DNA of 24,142 nt, from assembly GCA_035518375.1 (NCBI GenBank), contig DATIXQ010000084.1:1-24142 (forward strand), given 5' to 3'. A program made the translations under genes and the position numbers. The stretch is from DATJLY01 sp035518375 (GTDB lineage Bacteria > Pseudomonadota > Alphaproteobacteria > ATCC43930 > CGMCC-115725). The notes under the pieces were generated by a model. That model saw only the letters and a list, made by a program, of their open reading frames with translations, was not told where the DNA came from and did not search any database. Shown in pieces: positions 1-7,358 of the stretch (its first letter is position 1; the number at the start of each line of letters is the position of its first letter).

Positions 1-180
1 CCATCGCTTCGGCTGGAGGATGCGGAAGAAGCCCGCCTCCTGCATCTCGGCGATCGTTTCCTTGGGCAAAAAGCGCTGCGCCTCGGCCGCAGGCGCGCGC
101 TCGGCCAAACGCGGAACCATGGCGCGCGCGCGGCGCAACAGCTCTTGGGGTTCGGGAATGGCGATCGTGGCTGTATCCAT
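1..180 (-). CDS. Flavin-dependent monooxygenase / acyl-CoA dehydrogenase-like protein, N-terminal fragment
   Basis: Only the first 60 codons lie in the window; the gene runs off the left edge. Translation begins MDTATIAIPEPQELL and reaches a stretch ending GFFRILQPKRW. The pattern of an acidic N-terminal helix, then a 'LP.ET...M.EAGFFR.LQP' segment, is typical of the group D flavin monooxygenases of the acyl-CoA dehydrogenase fold (HsaA / 4-hydroxyphenylacetate hydroxylase C2 type), which use FADH2 or FMNH2 made by a separate reductase. The ATG at 180-178 is the first start after the upstream stop and has no strong Shine-Dalgarno sequence. It lies 50 bp after the nucleoside transporter on the same strand, so it could be the third gene of that unit. 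A true acyl-CoA dehydrogenase cannot be excluded from so short a fragment. Confidence 0.6.
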   Translation of the reverse strand, partial: MDTATIAIPEPQELLRRARAMVPRLAERAPAAEAQRFLPKETIAEMQEAGFFRILQPKRW

Positions 181-230
181 GCGCCGACTCTATGCCCGCG
201 CGGGAACCGGCGTCAATGAAGGGGGCTCAG

Positions 231-1469
231 CTACAACATCCCCACGACCGCGCCGCTCATGCAGGTGGCGAGCGTGCCGGAAAGGATCGAGCGCAGGCCC
301 AACTCGACGATCTCGCGCCGCCGCTCGGGCACCATCGCACCCATGCCGCCAAGAAGAATGCCGAGGCTGCCGAAATTGGCGAAGCCGCACATCGCGTAAG
401 TGAGGATGAGGCGCGTGTGCGGGCTCAGCGCGCCCTGCGGCAGATGCGCGAGATCGACGTAAGCAATGAACTCGTTGAGGACGGTCTTCGTCCCCATGAG
501 TTGGGCCGCCTGGTGGATGTCGGCGTCGGGAACGCCGATGAGCCACATCACCGGCTCGAAGAAGAAGGCGAAGAGGCGCTGCAGCGTGATGGGCGCGCCC
601 GCGACGTCGGGCAAAAGCCCCAGGACCATATTGAGGAGCGTCACAAGCGCCACCAGCACGACGAGCATGGCCGTGATGTTGGCGATGAAGACGATGCCGT
701 CGCCCGTGCCCCTGGCGACGGCGTCCATGGTGCTGACCGGCGGATTGGTGATCTCGAGATGCGCCTCGGCCGCCGCATCCGGGCGGAACGGGATCATGAG
801 CGCGGCAAGCGCGAGCGCCGCAGGCGTCGAGATGATGGCGGCGGCGAGGATGTTGCCCAGCGCATCGGGCACAACGGGGCCCAGGATCGACGCATAGAGC
901 ACCATGACGGTGCCGGCGATCCCAGCCATGCCGCAGCTCATGAGCGCGAACAATTCGCCGCGCGCCATGCGCAGGAGATAGGGCCGGATGAGGAGCGGCG
1001 CTTCGATGTGGCCGACGAAGATATGGACGGCGGCGCCAAGGCCCAACGGACCGCCGACGCCGGCCGAGCGCCGCAGCACCCAGGCAAAGGCGGCGACGAT
1101 GCGCTGCAAGACGCCCCAATAGAAGAGCAGCGTCGCAAGCGCGCTGATGACGAGAACGAGCGGCAAGGCGCGGAACGCGAAGATGAAGGACCCGCCGGGG
1201 CTGGTCTCGGTGAACGGCAATGGGCCGCCGCCGAGATAGCCGAACACGAACCCGGTGCCGGCGTCGGTCGCCTTCTGCAGCGCATCGACGCCGTCATTGA
1301 GCAGAAGGAATGCCTGCGCCGCCGGCGGGAAGCGCAGGAACGTCACAGCCAGGCCGAACTGCAAGAGCACGCCGGCGATGACAACGCGCCACGGCACGCG
1401 ATAGCGATCCTCGCTCAGCGCCCAGGCGAGGAGCAGCAGCGCAGCGATTCCGAGCAGCCCGCGCGGCAT
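231..1469 (-). CDS. Concentrative nucleoside transporter (CNT/NupC family)
   Basis: A 412-residue, very hydrophobic protein, the usual length for bacterial CNT carriers (about 400-420). These are inner-membrane cation-coupled nucleoside importers. Diagnostic segments are the core 'AAVHIFVGHIEAPLLIRPYL' and the later 'GTKTVLNEFIAY', matching the CNT G-x-K-x3-NEF-x-A signature that contributes to nucleoside and cation binding. The N-terminus has two or three short hydrophobic helices before the core. The ATG follows the stop of the substrate-binding-protein gene by 9 bp, so the two are almost certainly co-transcribed, although CNT carriers do not need a binding protein. No strong Shine-Dalgarno is visible, which fits translational coupling. 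The exact nucleoside preference cannot be read from the sequence. Confidence 0.9.
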   Translation of the reverse strand: MPRGLLGIAALLLLAWALSEDRYRVPWRVVIAGVLLQFGLAVTFLRFPPAAQAFLLLNDGVDALQKATDAGTGFVFGYLGGGPLPFTETSPGGSFIFAFRALPLVLVISALATLLFYWGVLQRIVAAFAWVLRRSAGVGGPLGLGAAVHIFVGHIEAPLLIRPYLLRMARGELFALMSCGMAGIAGTVMVLYASILGPVVPDALGNILAAAIISTPAALALAALMIPFRPDAAAEAHLEITNPPVSTMDAVARGTGDGIVFIANITAMLVVLVALVTLLNMVLGLLPDVAGAPITLQRLFAFFFEPVMWLIGVPDADIHQAAQLMGTKTVLNEFIAYVDLAHLPQGALSPHTRLILTYAMCGFANFGSLGILLGGMGAMVPERRREIVELGLRSILSGTLATCMSGAVVGML

Positions 1470-1478
1470 GCGGCGCGG

Positions 1479-2465
1479 CTACGACAGCGGCGTGATGTAG
1501 CGGCGGTCGATGATGACGTCGCCGCCGATGGTACCCTTCACCATGCCCTGTGCCTTGTACCAGGCGAGCTGCCGCAGCACGTCCTCGACATCGAGGCGCC
1601 CCTCGGGGTCGATGTAGGGCAGGCTCGCGCCCGCGTCCTCCGGGTTCTGGTTGGCGCCCTTCGCGACAATGGCGAGAATCTCCGCCTCGTTCGGGCCCTT
1701 GCCCGGCTTGCCGCCCGGCGTGAACGCGTCGTAATAGTCGCGCGCGCCCTTCTTGAGCGCGCCCAACGCCTTCCCGATCATGTCGCGGCGCTCGTTGGCG
1801 GTCTTCGTCGAGACGATCGTGGCGACGAGCTGATAGGGCGCGACATCGCCGATATAGCCGAGCAGCTTCGCCTCCTTCTGCGCCAGCACGGGCACGGCCG
1901 TATTGCCCGGCATCATCGTCGAATCGACCTGCCCGCCGACGATGGCGGCGGCAAGATTGGCGATGGTGGCCAACGGCTGGATGCGCACGGTCTTGACGTC
2001 GAAACCGAATTTTTCGGCGATGAGGCCCAAGGCGTAATGCGGCGGCGAGCCGATTTGCGACACGCCGAAGGAATGGCCGGGCAGGTTCTTGAAATCATGG
2101 AGGCCGCCGTCCCAGGCGTGGTTCGAGACGAGGAACGGCTGGTAATGGAAGCCCGGCGTCTCGCGTGCGCCGCCGCCGACGATGCGCAGCACGCCCTGGC
2201 TCGCGAGGCCGTAGAAGCCGCCCGTGAGGCCGGTATAGGCGATGTCGATGTCGCCCGAGGCGGCGGCGATCGAAATGGGCTGCGCCGACTCGAAGAAGAC
2301 GATCTGGGCATCGAGCCCGGCAGCCGTGAAATAGCCCTTGGCGTCAGCGATGAAGACCGGGCCGGTGCCGGTCGTGTGCAGCGCGCCGATCTTGATCGTG
2401 TCGGCTGCCTGCGCCGCGCCGGCGAAGAACGCGGCCAGGGCCGCCGCCAGCAGAAGTCGCTTCAT
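1479..2465 (-). CDS. ABC-type substrate-binding protein, NMT1/SsuA-like family
   Basis: A 328-residue secreted protein with a Sec signal peptide (MKRLLLAAALAAFFAGAAQA, cleavage near residue 20) and an NMT1/SsuA/TauA-like two-lobed binding fold. It shows 'IKIGALHTTGTGPVFIADAKG' near the mature N-terminus, then 'GDIDIAYTGLTGG' and a late 'YIDPEGRLDVEDVLRQLAWYKAQGMV' segment typical of this family's C-terminal helices. Family members deliver sulfonates, taurine, nitrate, pyrimidine precursors or aromatics to ABC importers. The ATG at 2465 is chosen because it starts the signal peptide and has GGGGGAG eight bases upstream; the frame stays open further upstream but would overlap the divergent M24 gene. 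No ABC permease or ATPase gene lies in the window, so it looks like an orphan binding protein beside a CNT carrier. Ligand unknown. Confidence 0.88.
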   Translation of the reverse strand: MKRLLLAAALAAFFAGAAQAADTIKIGALHTTGTGPVFIADAKGYFTAAGLDAQIVFFESAQPISIAAASGDIDIAYTGLTGGFYGLASQGVLRIVGGGARETPGFHYQPFLVSNHAWDGGLHDFKNLPGHSFGVSQIGSPPHYALGLIAEKFGFDVKTVRIQPLATIANLAAAIVGGQVDSTMMPGNTAVPVLAQKEAKLLGYIGDVAPYQLVATIVSTKTANERRDMIGKALGALKKGARDYYDAFTPGGKPGKGPNEAEILAIVAKGANQNPEDAGASLPYIDPEGRLDVEDVLRQLAWYKAQGMVKGTIGGDVIIDRRYITPLS

Positions 2466-2473
2466 CGTCCAGT

Positions 2474-2480
2474 CTCCCCC
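2474..2480 (-). promoter_or_regulatory. Ribosome binding site that fixes the binding-protein start
   Basis: Read on the minus strand this is GGGGGAG, eight bases before the ATG at 2465. It supports the signal-peptide start over the longer in-frame extension that would run into the divergent gene. Confidence 0.6.
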
Positions 2481-2552
2481 GTTGCGGCGCGATGATGGCA
2501 TAGGGAGCGCGCCGCTGGCTATGATCGGCGCGTGGAAAGCCGCGGGGGCACC

Positions 2553-3776
2553 ATGGATTATCCGACCCTTTCGCCGGGCGAGCGCGACCGGCGCTGGCAG
2601 CGCCTGCGCGACATGATGGCGGAGGACGGTCTCGACGCGCTCGTCGTCGTCGGCATCAAGGGACGCGAGCATTTCGAAGCCTATGTCGCCAACGAATATA
2701 TCGAGGGCGTCGCGATCCTGCCGCGGCAGAGCGAGCCCGTGCTGCTCACGTGGCACCCGAAGATGGTGATCCGCCGCATGGGCGGGAAGACGGACCGCAG
2801 CCGGTTCTGGATCGACGACGTGCGCATCGGCAAGTACGGCCCCAACACCGCCGCGGTGCTGAAGGAGCGCGGGCTCGAGCGCGGGCGCATCGGTGTCGTC
2901 GGGCTCGAAGTGCCGGAGCCCGGCTGTCCCGAAGGGATCGTGCCCTATCCGATGTGGCGCGCCGTCATCGAGGGCTTGCCGCATGCCGAGTTCATCGACA
3001 CGACGTGGCGGGTGCGCGCGATCATGGTCGAGAAGAGCGCGGAGGAGCAGGTCGTGCTGCGCCACTCAGCCGCGATCGGCGAGCGCGCCGCCGCGGCCAT
3101 GCTCGAAACGGTGAAGCCGGGCGCGAGCGAGCATCGCATCTACGACGCCATACAGAGCGCCATCCATGGCGCGGGCGCGGTCCCGCGCGACCCGTTCCTC
3201 ATCATGACGTGGGGGCGGGACGATCTCGGCTGGTTCGAGCCGCACTGGACCAGCGCCGGCGGCCCGCCGCGCACGATCGAGCCCGGCGACGTTGTCATGA
3301 CCGAAATTTTCCCGGCCTATGCCGGGCTCGAGACGCAGCAGCAGATGTCGGTCGCGGTGGCGCCGGTCGAGCCCGTGGTCGAGGAGCTTGGCCGCACCGC
3401 GCGCCGCGCTTACAAGGCCGGGCTCGCGACGCTCAGGCCCGGCATCACGTTCGAGCAGCTTTGGAGCGCGATGCTCGAGCCGGTCCGCGCGCTCGGCGGC
3501 TGGACCTTGACGCCGATGGTGCACTCGCTGCCGCTTGGCTGGACCGGCGGCATGGGCTTCGCGCCCGAGCGCATGCCGGAGCATTTGCGCCGCTGGAACA
3601 CGATGGGCGTCATCGGCCGCGAGCCGCTCGTCATCCGCCAGGGCATGAGCTTCGCGCTCGAGCCCAATGCCTGCCTCGGGCAGCGGCGCATGAATGTCGG
3701 CGGCAGCGTGCTGGTGACGGAGCATGGCGCCGAGGAGCTCAACCAACTCCCCAACCGCATGCACGTGGTCGGCTGA
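2553..3776 (+). CDS. M24 (creatinase/Xaa-Pro aminopeptidase-fold) protein with substituted metal ligands
   Basis: 407 residues from ATG 2553; an in-frame GTG at 2532 would add seven. It has the two-domain layout of prolidase, creatinase and Xaa-Pro peptidases: an N-terminal creatinase-like domain (about 1-150) and a C-terminal pita-bread domain (about 160-400). Aligned by eye with the M24 motif 'GD.V..D.G..Y.GY..D', the first metal Asp is Glu251 and the second is Gln262. The His position is kept at His324 and the 'EP' Glu at Glu370, while the last metal Glu appears to be Gly383. This is unlikely to be an ordinary dinuclear-metal aminopeptidase. It may be metal-independent, like creatinase, or bind one metal, and probably cleaves a C-N bond in a small molecule. 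It is divergent to the binding protein, suggesting joint use of an imported compound. Confidence 0.8.
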   Translation: MDYPTLSPGERDRRWQRLRDMMAEDGLDALVVVGIKGREHFEAYVANEYIEGVAILPRQSEPVLLTWHPKMVIRRMGGKTDRSRFWIDDVRIGKYGPNTAAVLKERGLERGRIGVVGLEVPEPGCPEGIVPYPMWRAVIEGLPHAEFIDTTWRVRAIMVEKSAEEQVVLRHSAAIGERAAAAMLETVKPGASEHRIYDAIQSAIHGAGAVPRDPFLIMTWGRDDLGWFEPHWTSAGGPPRTIEPGDVVMTEIFPAYAGLETQQQMSVAVAPVEPVVEELGRTARRAYKAGLATLRPGITFEQLWSAMLEPVRALGGWTLTPMVHSLPLGWTGGMGFAPERMPEHLRRWNTMGVIGREPLVIRQGMSFALEPNACLGQRRMNVGGSVLVTEHGAEELNQLPNRMHVVG

Positions 3777-3826
3777 ATGGATCCTGCTTCGTAATCCAGC
3801 TGTATTGAAATGCGGCTGCTCTCTAA

Positions 3827-3947
3827 CCCTCTCCCCTCCGGGGAGAGGGAAGGGTGAGGGGGAATGGGCGACGGGCGTATGAGCGATTGCCCCCTCACCC
3901 GCCCGGCGCTCACGCGCCGTGCCGCCCTCTCCCCGGCGGGGAGAGGG
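3827..3947. repeat. Nested palindromic intergenic element
   Basis: Two copies of a hairpin CCCTCTCCCC-3 nt-GGGGAGAGGG (3827-3849 and 3925-3947) enclose a second inverted pair, GGGTGAGGGGG (3852-3862) with CCCCCTCACCC (3890-3900), and a small CGGCGC-TCAC-GCGCCG hairpin (3904-3919). The whole 121-bp unit folds as one long stem. It follows the stop of the M24 gene by 50 bp and may also stop transcription, but there is no T tract. Elements with this CCCTCTCCCC core are, from recall, widely repeated in alphaproteobacterial genomes. Confidence 0.8.
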
Positions 3948-4004
3948 TCATTCCAACTCGACGCATCTGGAATCTAGGGCAACCGTACGTCGCTCGCCCC
4001 TGGG

Positions 4005-4022
4005 TTCCCGCTTGCGCGGGAA
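4005..4022. repeat. Short palindromic repeat, copy 1
   Basis: TTCCCGC-TTGC-GCGGGAA hairpin. The surrounding roughly 35 bp recur in inverted orientation around 8336-8376, so this is a dispersed element and not only a local hairpin. It lies 3' of the Rieske gene on the minus strand and could limit read-through, although no T tract follows. Confidence 0.75.
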
Positions 4023-4048
4023 TGACGAATGGGGTGAATGGATCGGCC

Positions 4049-4375
4049 CTAGTCGCCGATCTGGACCTGGATGCTGTCGCCTTCGAGCCGCACCGGGAAG
4101 GTCTTGATGTCGCACTCGATCGGCGGACCCAGCCCTTTGCCGGTCTTCACCTCGAAGCGGCCGCCATGGAGCGGACACTCGATCACGTCGCCATCGACCC
4201 AGCCGTCGCTCAAATAAGCATAGGCGTGGGTGCACACGTTCTCGGTCGCGTAGATCGTGCCGTCGAGGTCGTAGAGCGCGATCTCCTTGTCCTTCGCCTG
4301 CACGCCGAGCACGTCGCCAGGCTTCAACGCCGAGCGTTGCGCGACTGTCACCCATTCACCTTTTTGGTCACTCAT
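4049..4375 (-). CDS. Rieske [2Fe-2S] ferredoxin, ring-hydroxylating oxygenase type
   Basis: A 108-residue soluble Rieske protein, the usual size of the ferredoxin component of aromatic-ring dioxygenases (BphF/NdoA class). The cluster ligands are visible as CTH (Cys48, His50) and CPLH (Cys67, His70), 16 residues apart as expected. It would carry single electrons from an NADH-ferredoxin reductase to a terminal oxygenase in the cytoplasm. The ATG at 4375 is preferred over an upstream in-frame start because the family begins just before the 'W..V' strand and AAGGGTG precedes it. No terminal oxygenase is adjacent, but a matching reductase is encoded at 8445-9665. A NirD-like or other small Rieske role is possible but less likely. 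Confidence 0.88.
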   Translation of the reverse strand: MSDQKGEWVTVAQRSALKPGDVLGVQAKDKEIALYDLDGTIYATENVCTHAYAYLSDGWVDGDVIECPLHGGRFEVKTGKGLGPPIECDIKTFPVRLEGDSIQVQIGD

Positions 4376-4445
4376 GTCCCACCCTTGTCTCCCGCGGGAT
4401 ATTGCAGAGGCGGGGCCATTTGGCAAGCCCGCGCCCTTGGGTCGC

Positions 4446-4474
4446 TTGCGGCGCTCGACGCCGATCTCTATACC
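4446..4474 (+). promoter_or_regulatory. Candidate promoter of the FecR-cyclase operon
   Basis: TTGCGG (4446-4451), a 17-bp spacer and TATACC (4469-4474) lie just before the FecR-domain gene. The predicted transcription start would fall at or within a few bases of the ATG at 4483, so the message may be nearly leaderless; no good Shine-Dalgarno is present. The -35 matches the consensus only in TTG, so this is tentative. Confidence 0.25.
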
Positions 4475-4482
4475 TTTGGGCG

Positions 4483-5097
4483 ATGAGACGCGTCGGCGCG
4501 ATCGCGCTGGGATCGATCTTCGCCCTCCTCTCTTGCTGGGCCGCCGCGGCGGCGCCCGCGGGCGAAGTGCTGGCGATGGGCGGCCAATGCCTGCGCACCG
4601 CCGGCGGCCAGAGCACGCCGCTCAAGATCGGCGACCCGGTGTCGGTCGGCGACACGATCGACGTGCCGCCGGGGGCGAAGCTCAAACTCAGAATGGCGGA
4701 CGGCAGCATCCTTGCCGCCGGCTCGGGCAGCCGGCTCGTGATCGCGGCCTATGCGTTGGGCGGCGACAGCAAGCGTGACGCCAAGATCGATCTCGCCTCG
4801 GGCCTCATCCGCGCCGTCGTGGCCTCGGTCGGCGAGCCGCAGAAATTCGAGGTCGATACCGCGACCGGCGTGGCGGCGGTGCGCTCGACCGACTGGTTCA
4901 TCGAGGCGCGCCCCGGCTCGACCCAAGTGGGCGTGCTCGACGGCGTCGTGACGCTCGAAAGTGCCGCGACACAGCACTCGGTCCGCATCCCGGCGCGCTG
5001 GGGCGCGCGGGTCGAGGCTGGACGCGACCCAGTGCCGCCGCGCGTGTGGGCGTCGTCGGAATTCGACGACGTGATCCAACGCACCGACGTTCCCTGA
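4483..5097 (+). CDS. Secreted FecR-domain protein
   Basis: 204 residues. An N-terminal signal sequence (MRRVGAIALGSIFALLSC, then an Ala run) is followed by a FecR-like beta domain. It has 'PLKIGDPVSVGDTIDVPPGAKLKL', 'DGSILAAGSGSRLVI' and 'TATGVAAVRSTDW', the last resembling the 'T..G.aaVRGT.f' segment of FecR-domain proteins. Such proteins act outside the cytoplasmic membrane and often sit next to CHASE2-adenylate cyclase genes, presumably as a partner or ligand of the sensor. LLSC at residues 15-18 could be a weak lipobox, but Leu at -2 is unusual and an AAA/A cleavage site follows, so lipoprotein status is uncertain. The stop codon overlaps the ribosome-binding site of the cyclase, showing coupling. 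It is not a classical FecR anti-sigma regulator, which is larger and has a cytoplasmic domain. Confidence 0.82.
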   Translation: MRRVGAIALGSIFALLSCWAAAAAPAGEVLAMGGQCLRTAGGQSTPLKIGDPVSVGDTIDVPPGAKLKLRMADGSILAAGSGSRLVIAAYALGGDSKRDAKIDLASGLIRAVVASVGEPQKFEVDTATGVAAVRSTDWFIEARPGSTQVGVLDGVVTLESAATQHSVRIPARWGARVEAGRDPVPPRVWASSEFDDVIQRTDVP

Positions 5098-5101
5098 AGG
5101 G
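5096..5101 (+). promoter_or_regulatory. Ribosome binding site overlapping the FecR stop codon
   Basis: GAAGGG overlaps the TGA of the FecR-domain gene (5095-5097) and sits six bases before TTG 5108. It supports this rare TTG as the cyclase start and implies translational coupling of sensor and partner. Confidence 0.6.
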
Positions 5102-5107
5102 CGCGCG

Positions 5108-7336
5108 TTGCGGCTGCTGCGCGGTACACGTGAGGCGGGGCTGGCGGTCGTTGCCGCCCTTCTGATCCTGGTCATTGCGATCCTCGATCTCTCGTCGACG
5201 CTGCGCGGCGCCGAGACTGCATCCTTCGATCTGCGCTTCCGCCTGCGCGGCGCGGAACCGCCCGGCACGCCGATCGCCATCGTCATGGTGGACGATGCGA
5301 GCCTCGCGGCGCTCGGCCGCTGGCCCTTGAGCCGCCACCTTTTCGCTGACGCGATCCGCCAGCTCCATCGCGACGGCGCGAAGCTTATCGTGTTCGATCT
5401 CCTGTTCGCGGAGCCCGATCGGCCGGTGCCAGCGGAACTCCAAGCAGAAGCGCGCAGGGCGGCCGCGCGGGCGGACGACAACGGCCTGCGCCAGTCGCTC
5501 GACCGGCTGGCAGGCGATGATCCCGATGGCGATCTCGCGGCGGCGATCCACGAGGCCGGCAACGTGCTCCTGCCGGTCGCGTTCAGCTTCACCGGCCCCG
5601 CCGGCAACGAGCCCGACGTGCTTGCGGCATCGGCCTTCCAGAGCTTCGATAGAAGCTCGATCGCGCCCGCCTTCCCGCTCGAGCCCAAATCCGCACTCTT
5701 GCCGGTGCCGCCATTGGCGGCGGCGGCAGCGGCGCTCGGCCACGTCGACCTCGCCTACGACCGCGATGGCGAGCCGCGCTACGACTATCTGGCGCTGCCG
5801 TTCGCCGGCGATTTCTTTCCGTCCCTGCCGCTGCGCGCGGCCGCGAGCTTCCTCGGCGTGCCGTGGAATGACGTAGCGCTCGCGCCCGGAAGCGGCGTGC
5901 GCCTCGGCACGCTCGACGTGCCGAGCGATCCCGGCATGCGGCTCCTCATCAACTACCGCGGGCCGCGCGGCACCTATCCCACCTATTCCTTCGCCGATGT
6001 CATGGCGGGCCGCGTTCCTGCCGGGGCATTCGCCGGCAAGATCGTGCTCATCGGCGCCTCGTTCCTCGGCAACGCCGACAGCAATGGCGCGCCCTTCGGC
6101 TCGACGCAGCTGCCGGGGACCGAGCGCATGGCGAACATCATCGACACGGTCCTCACCAAGGATTTCATCACCGAGATCACGCCGCCGCAGCTTGGCCCCG
6201 TCGTCATCGCCGTGGTGCTGCTCGCCTCGCTCTCGGGCCTCGCGATGGCGCACATGCCGACGCGCACCGCGTTCCTTGCCGGGCTCGGGCCCATCGCGAT
6301 CTGGGCCTTCGCCGTGCAGTGGGCCTTCCTGCACGACGTCTGGCTGCCGTTCGTGGGGCCGGGCGCGGCGCTCGTCGCCGCGGCCATCAGCGTCATCATG
6401 TTCCGCTATTGGATCGTCGATCGCGAGGGACGCTATGTCCGCTCGGCCTTTCGCCACTATCTCTCGCCCGACATGGTGAACCTCCTCGCCGAGCAGCCGC
6501 ATCGGCTGAAGCTCGGCGGCGAGACGCGCGCCATGACCATGCTGTTCTGCGACGTGCGCGGCTTCACCGCGATCTCCGAATCCTTCAAGTCGAACCCGCA
6601 AGGGCTGACCCAGCTCATCAACCGCTTCTTGACGCCCTTGACCGACATCATCATGTCGCGCGCCGGCACGATCGATAAATACATGGGCGACTGCATCATG
6701 GCGTTCTGGAACGCGCCGCTCGACGATCCGCGCCACGCCGACCATGCGTGCGAGAGCGCGCTTGCCATGATGCGTGCGCTCGACGGCGTCAACGCCATGC
6801 TCGAGGCCGAGGCGAGCGCGTCGGGCCGGCCGTCCCATCACTTGAAGATCGGCATCGGCATCAACACCGGCGAGTGCGTCGTCGGCAACATGGGCTCGGA
6901 CCAGCGCTTCGATTATTCCGTGCTGGGCGATGCCGTGAACCTCGCCTCGCGGCTCGAGGGGCAGAGCAAGACGTACGGCGTCGGCATCGTGATCGGCGAG
7001 ACGACGCGCGAGGCCGCACCCGATTGGGCGGCGCTCGAGCTCGACCTCATCGCCGTCAAGGGCAAGCGGGAGGCGGTGCGCATCTTCGCGCTTCTGGGCA
7101 ACGCGGCGGTCGCCGCCGATCCCGCCTTCCGGGCGCTCGCGGCGCGGTTCGCGGCGATGCTGCACTGCTACCGCACGCAGGACTGGGCCGGCGCACGCGC
7201 GGCGCTTAACCAGTGCCGCGCGCTCGATCCGTCATTGGCCGAGCTCTACGCGCTTTACGACGAGCGCATCGCGCAGTACGAGAGCGACCCGCCGGGCCCG
7301 TACTGGGACGGCGTCTACGTCGCCGAATCGAAATAG
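5108..7336 (+). CDS. CHASE2-domain class III adenylate cyclase
   Basis: A 742-residue membrane sensor. Order: one N-terminal membrane helix (about 9-29), a periplasmic CHASE2 domain (about 35-340, with 'IAIVMVDDASLAALGRWPLSR' and 'GKIVLIGAS'), three closely spaced helices (about 362-436) and a cytoplasmic cyclase domain (about 470-640). Catalytic residues are complete: metal ligands Asp482 (FCDVRGFT) and Asp528 (KYMGD), adenine-specifying Lys524 and Asp608 (LGDAVN), and transition-state Asn611 and Arg615. Active ATP cyclisation to cAMP is therefore expected; guanylate cyclase is unlikely. The C-terminal 100 residues contain a TPR-like helical tail (WAGARAALNQCRALDP). The start is TTG with GAAGGG six bases upstream. 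It lies between the FecR gene and a secreted protein, suggesting an envelope-signal to cAMP module. Confidence 0.93.
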   Translation: MRLLRGTREAGLAVVAALLILVIAILDLSSTLRGAETASFDLRFRLRGAEPPGTPIAIVMVDDASLAALGRWPLSRHLFADAIRQLHRDGAKLIVFDLLFAEPDRPVPAELQAEARRAAARADDNGLRQSLDRLAGDDPDGDLAAAIHEAGNVLLPVAFSFTGPAGNEPDVLAASAFQSFDRSSIAPAFPLEPKSALLPVPPLAAAAAALGHVDLAYDRDGEPRYDYLALPFAGDFFPSLPLRAAASFLGVPWNDVALAPGSGVRLGTLDVPSDPGMRLLINYRGPRGTYPTYSFADVMAGRVPAGAFAGKIVLIGASFLGNADSNGAPFGSTQLPGTERMANIIDTVLTKDFITEITPPQLGPVVIAVVLLASLSGLAMAHMPTRTAFLAGLGPIAIWAFAVQWAFLHDVWLPFVGPGAALVAAAISVIMFRYWIVDREGRYVRSAFRHYLSPDMVNLLAEQPHRLKLGGETRAMTMLFCDVRGFTAISESFKSNPQGLTQLINRFLTPLTDIIMSRAGTIDKYMGDCIMAFWNAPLDDPRHADHACESALAMMRALDGVNAMLEAEASASGRPSHHLKIGIGINTGECVVGNMGSDQRFDYSVLGDAVNLASRLEGQSKTYGVGIVIGETTREAAPDWAALELDLIAVKGKREAVRIFALLGNAAVAADPAFRALAARFAAMLHCYRTQDWAGARAALNQCRALDPSLAELYALYDERIAQYESDPPGPYWDGVYVAESK

Positions 7337-7358
7337 CGGCGCCCTCGGGGGAACGGGC

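Noticed and set aside
192..2495. Long plus-strand frame opposite the CNT and binding-protein genes
   Set aside because: Its translation is a low-complexity, highly charged sequence with no family match, and both opposite-strand genes have clear motifs and starts.
2466..3065. N-terminal extension of the binding protein
   Set aside because: It would overlap the whole first half of the divergent M24 gene, while a signal peptide and a GGGGGAG site mark the start at 2465.
3827..4022. CRISPR array
   Set aside because: The repeated pieces are palindromic, irregularly spaced and lack unique spacers of constant length; no cas gene is present.
4898..7165. Long minus-strand frame opposite the adenylate cyclase
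   Set aside because: The cyclase has all catalytic residues and CHASE2 features; the antisense product is charged and repetitive in composition, without motifs.
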